In this document: in pieces, positions 1-6,833 of the stretch | Numbering within the stretch: position 1 is the first letter of the stretch | How the letters are laid out: each line of letters starts with the position of its first letter | NCBI GenBank assembly: GCA_039184055.1 | Contig: JBCDBH010000085.1 | Coordinates: 1-18,206 of the forward strand | Length of the DNA: 18,206 bases | Origin: JBCDBH01 sp039184055 | Lineage (GTDB): Bacteria > Acidobacteriota > Thermoanaerobaculia > Multivoradales > J023 | Reading direction: 5' to 3' | Translations under genes and position numbers: made by a program | The notes under the pieces: model-generated | Database searches by the model: none | Told to the model about the DNA's origin: nothing | The model's input: only the letters and a program-made list of their open reading frames with translations

Positions 1-210
1 AAGCAAAGCGGTGAGAACCCGTTCGCGGGGATCCGGGGCACTCTCTTCGGTGGCTTCTGTCTGCTCGCCGGCGCCGTGCTCGCCGCCGCCGAAGCGTTGC
101 TCGCCCGACTCCCCGCGGCCGACGCCGTCGCCACGCCGCCCTTGTGGCCAGTTTGGGGACTACTCTTCGTGGTCGGTTTACTTGCCGCGCTCAACCCGCG
201 GCGGCGGTAA
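1..210 (+). CDS. C-terminal fragment of a small integral membrane protein (5' end outside window)
   Basis: Frame 1 is open from the first base to a TAA at 208-210 and encodes 69 residues with no start inside the window. The fragment contains two hydrophobic stretches, roughly residues 13-36 and 48-64, separated by a short Pro/Ala/Asp loop, and it ends in a positively charged Arg-Arg-Arg tail. This is typical of the last two helices of an inner-membrane protein with a cytoplasmic C-terminus. I do not recognise a family. The stop lies 39 bp before the next start on the same strand, so co-transcription with the c-di-GMP protein is plausible. The overlapping 80-residue frame beginning at position 11 is Pro/Ser/Arg-rich and looks like a shadow. 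Confidence is good that the frame is coding and low on function. Confidence 0.6.
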   Translation, partial: KQSGENPFAGIRGTLFGGFCLLAGAVLAAAEALLARLPAADAVATPPLWPVWGLLFVVGLLAALNPRRR

Positions 211-249
211 GATCAACGCGATGACGAACGATGATGGGGTGGGAGCGAG

Positions 250-3084
250 ATGAACGTCCTCCTGGTGGTTGACGACCGTCTCACCCGTCGTCAGCTTTCG
301 GATTTTTTTGTTGCCCGTGGCCACCGCGCGCTCGTCTGTAGCTCGCCCACCGAAGCGGTCGCCGCGCTCGGCAGCGCACCCTGCCCCTACGCCTTTATCG
401 ACCTCGGAATGCAAAGCGCGGTCGAAGTTCTGCAGGCGACACGCGCCGTTCCGGGCGCGGCGGGCGAGCCGCCCATGCTCATCGCGCTCACCGACAGCGA
501 GAGTCTCGACGTGCTGCGCGCGGCTTTCGAAGCCGGCGCCGACGACTATTTACGCAAACCGGTCGAGGTCGCCGCGCTCCAGCTCCGGCTGGCGATCGGT
601 GATCGTCGTCTCCAGATCCGCACCCAGCGCCGACTCGCCGAAACCGCCGCCGAGCACAACGAACGACGCTACCGGACGCTGATCGAGACGATCAACGAAG
701 GCTGGTTCCAGATCGACGCCGAAGGCCAGATCGAAGGCGCCAACAGCCGTCTCGCCGAAATCACCGGTTTCACCATCGGTGAGCTCACCGGTGAAAACGC
801 CGACGAGCTCCTGGTCGAGCCGTCGATCCTGCGCCGTCTCCCCGGTCAGACCCTGCTCGGCTCCGGCACCGGCTCGGAGGAATACTCGCTGCCCTTGCGC
901 CGCAAAGACGGGCGTCAACGCTGGGTCCAGCTCACCGGCGCGCCGCTCATCGACCGGATCGACGGTCACGTCGGCGCGATCGGTGTCGTCCAAGACATCT
1001 CCGCCGAGAAGAAAGCCGAAGAAGCGCTCCGGCATCGAGAAGAGTTCTTCCGTGTGCTGTGGGAGAACGTCACCGATCTGGTCTCGATCCTCGATATCGA
1101 CGGCCGCATCCTCTACCAAAGCGTTTCGTGTCAGCAATTGCTCGGCTTCCGCCCGGAGAGCATGGTGGGTCGCGAGCTCGCCGAGCTGCTCCACGAGGAC
1201 GATCGCGACGGCTTTACCGAAGTGCTCGAAAACGTCATCGGCACCGAGACCGACGACACCACCACCATGCGGATCTGCAATCGACACGGTCAGTGGAGCA
1301 CCCTCGAAGCACGGGTCGAGAATATGACCGACAACCCGATCATCGGTGGAGTCGTGGTCACTGCCCAAGACGTCACCGAGCGACGCGCCGCCGAAGAGGC
1401 CCTGCGTCGCGAGCGGGCGTTCTTCCGCAAGCTCTTCTCACGCTCCCCCGCCGGCATCGCGATTCTCGACGCCGAAGGCCGGGTGGTCGACGTCAACCAG
1501 CCCTTCTTCGATCTCTTCCAATGGCGTGCCGACGAATTGGTGGGCAAGCGGCTGACCGAAATCATCGTCCCGGAAGATCTGCTCGACGAAGGCGATCAGC
1601 TGCTCGACATGGTGCTCGACGACACCGCCGTGCAGCGTGAAACCGAACGCGTCAGACGTGACGGCGAACGGATCGACGTCTCGGTGACCGCCTACGCCAT
1701 CACCCTGGCCGGCAAACCGCTCGGCGCCTACGCCATCTACACCGACATCACCCAGCGCAAACAAGCCGAGCGGCGGCTCTTTCACGAGGCCTTTCACGAC
1801 GCCCTCACCGGTCTGCCCAACCGCACCATGATGACCGAGCGGCTGCAGCGCGCCCTGCGTCGCACCCGACGAGGCGACTACCACTTCGCGCTCATCTTTC
1901 TCGATCTCGACCGCTTCAAAGTCATCAACGACAGTCTCGGTCACGCCGCCGGCGACCAGCTCCTGGTCGAAATGGCCCGTCGCCTCGAAGACTGCCTGCG
2001 GCCCGGCGACACCGTCGCGCGTCTCGGCGGCGACGAATTCACCCTCATCCTCGAAGACCTCGCCCAGCCCTCCGACGCCACCCTGGTGGCCGACCGCGTG
2101 CTCTCCGAGCTCAGCCGTCCGGTCGAAATCGAAGGCAAAGACGTCGTCACCTCCGGCTCGCTCGGGCTCGCCTTCTCCGCCACCGGCTACGAAAGCGCCG
2201 AAGACCTCATCCGCGACGCCGACATCGCCATGTACCGGGCCAAACAACGGGGCAAAGGGCGGTACGAAGTCTTCGATTCCGAAATGCACGACGCCGCCGT
2301 CGAACGACTCGAGCTCGAAAACGACCTGCGCGCCGCCATCGACGAACAAAGCCTCGTCCTCCACTACCAGCCCATCGTCTCCCTGGTGAACGGGCGCATC
2401 GCCGGTTTCGAAGCCCTCATCCGCTGGCCCCATCCCACCCGTGGCCTCATCGCCCCCGACCAGCTCATCCCGCTCGCCGAAGAAACCGGCCTCATCGTGC
2501 CCCTCGGACAGTGGGTGCTGCAGCAAGCCTGTCGCCAGGTCGTCGCATGGGAAAAGCACTGCCCCGACAGCGACTGCCTGCTCATCACCGTCAACCTCAG
2601 CGTCCGCGAGCTCTCCCACCCCGACTTCCTCGACCACATCGCCAGCGCCATCGCCGACAGCGGCGCCAAACCCGCCTCGATCGGGCTCGAAATCACCGAA
2701 AGCCTCATGATGAAAACCCGCGAGCCGATCACCGACATCCTCTGGCACCTGCGGCGAAAAGGCTTTCGCATCTACATCGACGACTTCGGCACCGGCTACT
2801 CCTCCCTGAGCATCCTCCACGGCCTGCCCATCGACACCCTCAAAATCGACCGCTCCTTCATCCAGGCCCTCGAACCGGGCGGCGGTAACTTCGAAATCGT
2901 CAGAGCCGTCGGTGCCCTCGGCGAATCCTTGGCCCTGAGAGTAGTCGCCGAAGGCATCGAAACTCCCGAACAACTCGACCACATCCGTCGACTCGAAATC
3001 CCCTACGCCCAGGGCTACTACTTCGGCAAACCCACCGACGCCGAAACGGCGACCAAGCTGATCGAGAAGAACCCTCGGTGGTGA
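250..3084 (+). CDS. Response-regulator/triple-PAS/GGDEF/EAL c-di-GMP turnover protein
   Basis: This 944-residue cytoplasmic signalling protein is predicted to make and/or degrade cyclic di-GMP. Domains in order: receiver (1-120) with acidic pair D8/D9, phospho-acceptor D51, T81 and K103; three PAS/PAC modules (about 140-258, 266-384, 391-508); GGDEF (about 515-675) with an intact GGDEF motif at 593-597 and an inhibitory-site RxxD at 584-587, five residues upstream; EAL (about 690-940). The EAL domain keeps the expected catalytic set: E721 of EAL, N782, E814, D844/D845 in DDFGTGYSS, K865, E901 and Q921. Both domains therefore look competent. No membrane segment is visible, so the PAS domains should sense cytoplasmic signals or a cofactor. 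The ATG at 250 follows a GGGAG-rich leader. No histidine kinase gene is adjacent. The 6-bp stem around the stop (3071-3088) lacks a T-tract. The family call is secure; the net enzymatic direction is unknown. Confidence 0.95.
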   Translation: MNVLLVVDDRLTRRQLSDFFVARGHRALVCSSPTEAVAALGSAPCPYAFIDLGMQSAVEVLQATRAVPGAAGEPPMLIALTDSESLDVLRAAFEAGADDYLRKPVEVAALQLRLAIGDRRLQIRTQRRLAETAAEHNERRYRTLIETINEGWFQIDAEGQIEGANSRLAEITGFTIGELTGENADELLVEPSILRRLPGQTLLGSGTGSEEYSLPLRRKDGRQRWVQLTGAPLIDRIDGHVGAIGVVQDISAEKKAEEALRHREEFFRVLWENVTDLVSILDIDGRILYQSVSCQQLLGFRPESMVGRELAELLHEDDRDGFTEVLENVIGTETDDTTTMRICNRHGQWSTLEARVENMTDNPIIGGVVVTAQDVTERRAAEEALRRERAFFRKLFSRSPAGIAILDAEGRVVDVNQPFFDLFQWRADELVGKRLTEIIVPEDLLDEGDQLLDMVLDDTAVQRETERVRRDGERIDVSVTAYAITLAGKPLGAYAIYTDITQRKQAERRLFHEAFHDALTGLPNRTMMTERLQRALRRTRRGDYHFALIFLDLDRFKVINDSLGHAAGDQLLVEMARRLEDCLRPGDTVARLGGDEFTLILEDLAQPSDATLVADRVLSELSRPVEIEGKDVVTSGSLGLAFSATGYESAEDLIRDADIAMYRAKQRGKGRYEVFDSEMHDAAVERLELENDLRAAIDEQSLVLHYQPIVSLVNGRIAGFEALIRWPHPTRGLIAPDQLIPLAEETGLIVPLGQWVLQQACRQVVAWEKHCPDSDCLLITVNLSVRELSHPDFLDHIASAIADSGAKPASIGLEITESLMMKTREPITDILWHLRRKGFRIYIDDFGTGYSSLSILHGLPIDTLKIDRSFIQALEPGGGNFEIVRAVGALGESLALRVVAEGIETPEQLDHIRRLEIPYAQGYYFGKPTDAETATKLIEKNPRW

Positions 3085-3203
3085 GGGTGTAGTCAGATGG
3101 TTCGAAGCGTCGGATCCATCCAGCTCATCAGCGCACAAACCGCCGATGGACCCTCTTGCGTGTAGGACTGTCACCAGAAACGGTCACATGGCTCATTCTT
3201 CGC

Positions 3204-3367
3204 GTCAAAATGTACAAAGAACACCTCATTGTCCAATTCCATTTGCGAAATTGTACAATCAGCACTTCATTGTCTAATTTTTCGCGCGAAATTGTACAAT
3301 TGAGCGCTCAGATCGATCTTTTTGGTTACAAATTGTACTCTTTGCAGTCCAGCGTCAAATCTGTATC
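3204..3367. repeat. Four tandem 41-bp repeats bearing TTGTACAA-type palindromes
   Basis: Units start at 3204, 3245, 3286 and 3327. The core TGTAC begins at 3211, 3252, 3293 and 3334, exactly 41 bp apart each time. Units 2 and 3 share GCGAAATTGTACAAT, units 1 and 2 share CATTGTCYAATT, and unit 4 is degenerate (about 25 of 41 positions match unit 2 by eye). Each unit carries two dyads: ATTGTACAAT and, 19 bp on, ATTGTCCAAT/ATTGTCTAAT. In unit 3 the second position is held by the perfect palindrome AGATCGATCT (3310-3319). Dyad centres therefore alternate 19/22 bp, close to two helical turns. This pattern suits cooperative binding of a dimeric regulator on one DNA face. An iteron-like role is an alternative. 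Confidence 0.8.
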
Positions 3368-3383
3368 GCGTCGGGCCCGGTAG

Positions 3384-3409
3384 GCCACCCAACCACTCAT
3401 CGGGGTGGC
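3384..3409. other. Intergenic 7-bp inverted repeat (possible hairpin)
   Basis: GCCACCC at 3384-3390 and GGGTGGC at 3403-3409 are perfect inverted copies around a 12-base loop. No T-run follows on either strand, so a canonical intrinsic terminator is not supported. It sits between the 41-bp repeat array and the small membrane-peptide gene and could be a transcript leader structure. Confidence 0.3.
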
Positions 3410-3517
3410 GGCAAGCTGCGTGCGGACATTCAGAATCAAGATATGGACAGAAGCTCGGGAACCTCGGACACCAGCCGTGTCTCTCACCTTGCGATGCATG
3501 ACGTATCGGAGGAACGC

Positions 3518-3622
3518 ATGGGTGAAGACACTCGCACCAAGATCGTCAAGCTCGCCACAGTGTGCCTGATCTGCTTGAGCCTGGTGGCGATCATCGCCGT
3601 GGCGATCGACTGGCTCGCCTAG
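3518..3622 (+). CDS. 34-residue single-helix membrane peptide
   Basis: This small frame starts at an ATG preceded by a strong GGAGG SD at 3508-3512 (5-base spacing) and ends with TAG. The product has a short charged N-terminus (MGEDTRTKIVK) and one hydrophobic helix of about 20 residues (roughly 12-31), ending Asp-Trp-Leu-Ala. Net positive charge before the helix predicts a cytoplasmic N-terminus. An in-frame upstream ATG at 3443 would add 25 polar residues but has no comparable SD, so the shorter start is preferred. Its stop lies 28 bp before the DUF2892 gene, so the two are probably co-transcribed and may act together in the membrane. I know of no named family. The evidence is the SD, the helix and the tight spacing. 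Confidence 0.55.
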   Translation: MGEDTRTKIVKLATVCLICLSLVAIIAVAIDWLA

Positions 3623-3650
3623 CAGCGCTTTACCTACAAGGAGGTTTGTC

Positions 3651-3854
3651 ATGACCAAGAACATGGGAACGATCGATCGGATCTTGCGTTTTGTACTCGC
3701 CGCGGTGGTCGCCGGGCTTTATTTCACCGGCCAGATCTCGGGAGCCGTTGCGATCGGTCTCGGGGTGCTCGCCGGGATTTTCATCCTGACCAGCTTTATC
3801 GGCATGTGCCCGCTCTATTCGCTGGTTGGTTTGTCGACCTGTAAGACCGCTTAG
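3651..3854 (+). CDS. DUF2892 family (YgaP-like) inner-membrane protein
   Basis: This 67-residue protein has two hydrophobic helices (about 12-27 and 31-53) and the family's C-terminal pattern Cys-Pro-Leu-Tyr (53-56) followed by Gly-Leu-Ser-Thr-Cys (60-64). The same transmembrane module occurs free-standing or fused to rhodanese domains, as in YgaP. The two cysteines and that association suggest a link to sulfur or thiol handling, but no reaction can be assigned. The ATG has an excellent AAGGAGG SD (3638-3644, 6-base spacing). It follows the 34-residue membrane peptide by 28 bp. The stop at 3852-3854 forms one arm of a palindrome shared with the convergent gene. Confidence 0.85.
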   Translation: MTKNMGTIDRILRFVLAAVVAGLYFTGQISGAVAIGLGVLAGIFILTSFIGMCPLYSLVGLSTCKTA

Positions 3855-3863
3855 CCCGGGCTA
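3852..3863. other. 12-bp perfect palindrome containing both convergent stop codons
   Basis: TAGCCCGGGCTA reads the same on both strands. Its left TAG is the stop of the DUF2892 gene, and its right end, read on the minus strand, is the TAG stop of the desaturase-like gene. The convergent genes therefore end 6 bp apart. No T-tract flanks it, so it is not a classical terminator, although the GC-rich dyad could slow polymerase from either side. Confidence 0.5.
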
Positions 3864-4754
3864 GCGCCGTCGGCGGGTCAGGCCGTAGCGAAGCTGGCCG
3901 AGGAAGGTCTTGGGGAAGGTTTCGTCGCCGGCGAAGCCGAGCTCGATGTCGCGACCGTCGGACGGGATGCACGCGGTGCCGAAGAGGTAGTCCCACACGC
4001 TGAGGGTGAGCCCGAAGTTCATGCCGTGGGGATGCGCTTCGGGCAGCGCTTTGGCGTGATGCCAGATGTGCATCTGGGGGTTGTTGAAGAGGTATTTCAA
4101 CGGCCCGAGCGGCACGCGAATATTGGAGTGGTTGAAGTGGCCGACGGCGAGGGTGAAGATGTGGACGATGAAGAAGTCGTCGATCCCGAAGCCGATCATC
4201 GCCAGCGGGATGTACTCGAGGGTGCGATAGACCACGTTTTCCATCCAGTGGTAGCGCAAGTGGGCGGCGAAGCCCATCTGTTTCACCGAATGATGGACTT
4301 TGTGGAACTGCCATAGAAATGGCACGCTGTGAAGCAGCCGGTGGACGTTCCATTGCACGAAGTCGCGCACCAGGAAGAGCGTGAAGAGCTGCGCCCACAC
4401 CGGCCAGCTTCCCACCTCGATCGCGACCAGGTTGTTGATGCCGACCGTCGCCAAGAGGTCGTTGAAAAGATTCACCACGACATCCGACGCGGCGTTGTAG
4501 ATGATGAGTGAGAAGAGAAAGAAGTTGAAGAACATGTAGAAGAAGTCGAGCCAGAAGTCCTTGCGGAACTTCGGCTGATCTTCACGCCACGGTTTGACGA
4601 GCTCGAGCAGAAAGAAGAAGCCCGAAACCCCCACCAACCACAGCAGATAGTTGCGTGGATGAAGCTGGGTCAGCTCGCTCCATAGATACCGCCCGTAGTT
4701 GCGGTATCCATCGACAAAAATTTCGACGTACTGCTCGATCATCGCGGCTCCCAA
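3861..4754 (-). CDS. Sterol desaturase / fatty acid hydroxylase family di-iron membrane protein
   Basis: The product (297 residues from TTG, 293 from an internal ATG at 4742) belongs to the integral-membrane di-iron oxygenases that hydroxylate or desaturate lipid substrates. With TTG numbering the histidine boxes are H138-x3-H142, H151-x2-H154-H155, H206-x2-H209 and H229-x2-H232-H233, with HPHGMNFG just after. Hydrophobic stretches at about 35-52, 68-88, 118-132 and 182-203 suit the usual bundle. Start choice is unresolved. TTG at 4754 has a near-ideal AGGAGGTT SD (4762-4769 region) with about 8 bases between GGAGG and the codon, whereas ATG at 4742 has only GGGAG at 5 bases. The gene lies 85 bp downstream of the SbnA-like gene on the same strand, so read-through is possible. 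The substrate cannot be named. Confidence 0.9.
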   Translation of the reverse strand: MGAAMIEQYVEIFVDGYRNYGRYLWSELTQLHPRNYLLWLVGVSGFFFLLELVKPWREDQPKFRKDFWLDFFYMFFNFFLFSLIIYNAASDVVVNLFNDLLATVGINNLVAIEVGSWPVWAQLFTLFLVRDFVQWNVHRLLHSVPFLWQFHKVHHSVKQMGFAAHLRYHWMENVVYRTLEYIPLAMIGFGIDDFFIVHIFTLAVGHFNHSNIRVPLGPLKYLFNNPQMHIWHHAKALPEAHPHGMNFGLTLSVWDYLFGTACIPSDGRDIELGFAGDETFPKTFLGQLRYGLTRRRR

Positions 4755-4762
4755 GGGCGGAA

Positions 4763-4778
4763 CCTCCTCGATCGGAGG
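4763..4778 (-). promoter_or_regulatory. Hairpin overlapping the SD of the desaturase-like gene
   Basis: On the minus strand CCTCC (4778-4774) can pair with GGAGG (4767-4763) across the 6-base loop GATCGA. GGAGG is the presumed SD for the TTG start at 4754, so the stem could mask it. Five G/C-rich pairs form a modest stem. It may be translational control or coincidence in GC-rich DNA. Confidence 0.35.
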
Positions 4779-4839
4779 CTCTGCTCTCGGTACCGTACCC
4801 TACTCGGATCGTGGGCGGCGCGCGGCGGGCGGTGCGAAC

Positions 4840-5919
4840 TCAGGCGTCCGGACGTGGGCGAAGCACGGGTGGTGTCGAGTCGACGGACTCGCTGGTGGCG
4901 AGCCAATGGTCGACGCGTGCTTCCACCGCCGCACCGCTCGAGGCGGTGTCGAATCCCTTTTCGGTCATCCAGGTGTCGCCGACGTGCTCGTCGAAATAGC
5001 GCTCCATCCGATCCGCCAGGATGGTGACGATCCGGGCGCCGGGCGGCAGGGTTTTGGCCAGGGTGAGCGAGGCGAAGATGACGCTACCCGAGGAGCCACC
5101 GGCCATCATGCCTTCGTTGCACACCAGAGCACGAGCGGTGAGAAAGGCGTCGCAATCTTCCACTAGACGTACTTCGTCGACCACGCTCGCATCGAGGTTG
5201 CCGAGATCTTCGGCGCGCAGACCCGAGCCGAGGCCTTTTTGCAACCAGGGTGAGACCGAGCGGTCGAAGATCTGTGAGCCATAGGCGTCGCAGGCGACGA
5301 TCTTGGTGTCGGGGAAGTTCTCTTTGACCCGACGCGCGCTGCCGGTGATCGTGCCACCCGTGCCGGTGGCGATCACCAGCGCGTCGAAACGACCACCGTA
5401 TGCCTTCATGGTGTCGACGATTTCTTTGCCGGTGCTGTCGTAATGGGCGCCGCTGATACCGGGGTTGCGATATTGATCCGGGCACCAGGCGCCGTCGATA
5501 GTCTCGACGAGCTCTTTGCGAATCTCGAGACGGTGCTTCAGGTAGCTACCGGTGCTGGTTTTGCGGGTGGCGAAGACGAGCTCGGCACCTAGCGCGCGCA
5601 GCATCTGTTCGATGCCTTCGGTGAGCTTGGGATCGACGATACAGATCACCCGATAGCCACGCGCCGCGCCGGCCAGCGCCATGGCGACGGCGAAGTTGCC
5701 GCTGCTCGAGTCGACGATGGTCGACCCCGGGCCGAGCTCGCCGGTTTTCTCGGCTTCGAGGACCAGTTGGGAAAGCGGTCGATCTTTGGTGCTGCCACCC
5801 GGATTGAGGAAGTCGAGCTTGCAGAGAATTTCGACCTCGGTCGAGTTGAGCCGACCGAGGCGCACCACCGGCGTTTGGCCGACGATGTCGAGAACCGATG
5901 AGGCAATGGGATGTGTCAT
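4840..5919 (-). CDS. sbnA: SbnA-like PLP-dependent N-(2-amino-2-carboxyethyl)-L-glutamate synthase
   Basis: This 359-residue cysteine-synthase-fold enzyme closely resembles SbnA, which condenses O-phospho-L-serine with L-glutamate, the first step to L-2,3-diaminopropionate. The PLP lysine is K45 in NPGGSTKDRP. The substrate/PLP loops are SSSGN (71-75), GTGGT (186-190) and GGSSG (274-278). SbnA-specific features recalled from the staphylococcal protein are also present: VGQTP near the start, VDPK (95-98), a YL..R...ELVETID stretch (127-142) and GDTW (314-317). The C-terminal 40 residues are an extra tail. ATG at 5919 is chosen because the alignable protein begins there; the longer frame upstream is Lys/Arg/Ser-rich and antisense-like. 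It is the third gene of the SbnB/sulfotransferase/SbnA set. An ordinary cysteine synthase is the main alternative, made unlikely by the SbnB neighbour. Confidence 0.88.
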   Translation of the reverse strand: MTHPIASSVLDIVGQTPVVRLGRLNSTEVEILCKLDFLNPGGSTKDRPLSQLVLEAEKTGELGPGSTIVDSSSGNFAVAMALAGAARGYRVICIVDPKLTEGIEQMLRALGAELVFATRKTSTGSYLKHRLEIRKELVETIDGAWCPDQYRNPGISGAHYDSTGKEIVDTMKAYGGRFDALVIATGTGGTITGSARRVKENFPDTKIVACDAYGSQIFDRSVSPWLQKGLGSGLRAEDLGNLDASVVDEVRLVEDCDAFLTARALVCNEGMMAGGSSGSVIFASLTLAKTLPPGARIVTILADRMERYFDEHVGDTWMTEKGFDTASSGAAVEARVDHWLATSESVDSTPPVLRPRPDA

Positions 5920-5928
5920 GACTCTCTT

Positions 5929-5958
5929 TTTGCTTCGTTTCTTTTCGCTTCGTTTCTT
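5929..5958 (-). repeat. Two tandem 15-bp purine-rich repeats upstream of the SbnA-like gene
   Basis: On the coding (minus) strand the gap before the SbnA-like start has two adjacent copies of AAGAAACGAAGC plus three bases, at 5958-5944 and 5943-5929, matching at 14 of 15 positions. The run is unusually A-rich for this genome and ends 9 bases before the ATG. It could act as an unstructured translation enhancer or binding site, or be simple slippage DNA. Confidence 0.6.
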
Positions 5959-5974
5959 GTATTCATTCTTGCAA

Positions 5975-6826
5975 TCATGCGCCGCCGATCGCCTCCTTGG
6001 AGAGGTTCTCGTAGAGCACCACCGCGTGATCGAGGGGTTCGCGAAAACGGACGGGAAATGCCTCGCGCGAGCGGATCGGCGCGTCTTCGGGCCGGACCCG
6101 GGTACTGGCCAAGACCTGTCGATACCAGGCGGCTTGCTCGGGAAGCGCGCCGACATCGATCGACGACGAGCTTCCCCAGTCGAGCATGCCGGGCTCGACC
6201 TCGAGCTCCCAGCGTTGGCAGAGCGGTTCGAGCACGCTACGCGGGTCGGCGCGAAAGGTCTCGGCACGCACGACCACGAAGTCGAGCTCCTGACGACACG
6301 AGGCGATCTGCTTGTCGAGATCGGCCCAGCCGGTGAAACGCTCGGGAAAGACCTCGGGGGTCAACACGTCGTCGAGGGTCGAGAAATCAGACGCTTCGAT
6401 CGCCGTGTCGACCCGTGCTCGATCGTCGGCGTTCAGCCGGTCTTCACGCACGAGGTCGCGCAGCACGCGACGGATACGTGACTCGAGGGTGCGTCGAGGA
6501 TCACGGATCAGCACCACGAAGGGCGGCCGGGCGGTCTCGAGGAGCACCCGTCCGACCGGCCCGTCACCGAGCTGGAAGGTCATTTCCTTGATCAGGATGC
6601 CCGTGCGATCGCGATGCTCGCCGAGACGCTCGAGAATCGACTCGACGCCGCCACCTTTGTGGGCGTAGCGATCCCACGGCTCGTGGATATACGGCCCGAT
6701 CTCGGCATGACCGAGCAGGGCGCGCGCGAGCGCGGTCGAACCGCTACGCGGTGGCGCCAGGATCAGGTACGGGCGCTGCGACACGAGCAGGGCGCGCAGC
6801 TCGGCGAGCCGTGGATCGCTGCTCAT
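5975..6826 (-). CDS. Sulfotransferase-like protein (PAPS-type P-loop fold)
   Basis: This 283-residue soluble protein opens with a strand and phosphosulfate-binding loop, LILAPPRSGSTALARAL (21-37). It carries a probable 3'-phosphate-binding stretch, VVLIRDPRRTLESRIRR (104-120), with Arg and Ser in the expected order, and HEPWDRY (48-54), as in bacterial sulfotransferase-like families. The predicted reaction is transfer of a sulfo group from PAPS to a hydroxyl or amine; the acceptor is unknown. The ATG at 6826 is 7 bp after the stop of the SbnB-like gene, with GGTGA overlapping that stop, which points to coupled translation. It lies between the two diaminopropionate genes, so a diaminopropionate-derived acceptor is the natural hypothesis. 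Some proteins with this loop are not proven enzymes, hence moderate certainty on chemistry. Confidence 0.75.
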   Translation of the reverse strand: MSSDPRLAELRALLVSQRPYLILAPPRSGSTALARALLGHAEIGPYIHEPWDRYAHKGGGVESILERLGEHRDRTGILIKEMTFQLGDGPVGRVLLETARPPFVVLIRDPRRTLESRIRRVLRDLVREDRLNADDRARVDTAIEASDFSTLDDVLTPEVFPERFTGWADLDKQIASCRQELDFVVVRAETFRADPRSVLEPLCQRWELEVEPGMLDWGSSSSIDVGALPEQAAWYRQVLASTRVRPEDAPIRSREAFPVRFREPLDHAVVLYENLSKEAIGGA

Positions 6827-6833
6827 ATGCCGC

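Larger units (their letters stand above)
3085..3517. other. Gene-free, partly AT-rich intergenic region with tandem repeats and a hairpin
   Basis: These 433 bases separate the c-di-GMP protein from the small membrane-peptide operon. I see no convincing gene. A 75-residue frame (3156-3383) crosses the repeats but has no SD, and the 41-bp period is not a multiple of three. The stretch holds the 41-bp tandem array (3204-3367) and a 7-bp stem, GCCACCC/GGGTGGC, at 3384-3409 with a 12-base loop. The array is much richer in A+T than the flanking genes. The promoter for the downstream peptide/DUF2892 pair probably lies in or just after it, but no clear -35/-10 pair could be assigned. Confidence 0.6.

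Noticed and set aside
3071..3088. ACCCTC/GAGGGT stem over the stop of the c-di-GMP gene as a terminator
   Set aside because: It is a six-pair stem with no following T-run, so there is not enough support for an intrinsic terminator.
1438..3174. 578-residue open frame on the minus strand opposite the GGDEF-EAL gene
   Set aside because: It is Gly/Asp/Val/Phe-rich with no domain signal and lies wholly antisense to a confidently assigned gene. Long antisense frames are expected in GC-rich coding DNA.
3204..3367. CRISPR array
   Set aside because: The 41-bp period has no distinct unique spacers, the similarity extends across the whole unit, and no cas genes are present.
3156..3383. 75-residue frame across the 41-bp repeats
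   Set aside because: There is no SD, the repeat period of 41 breaks any protein repeat, and the composition is unlike that of neighbouring genes.
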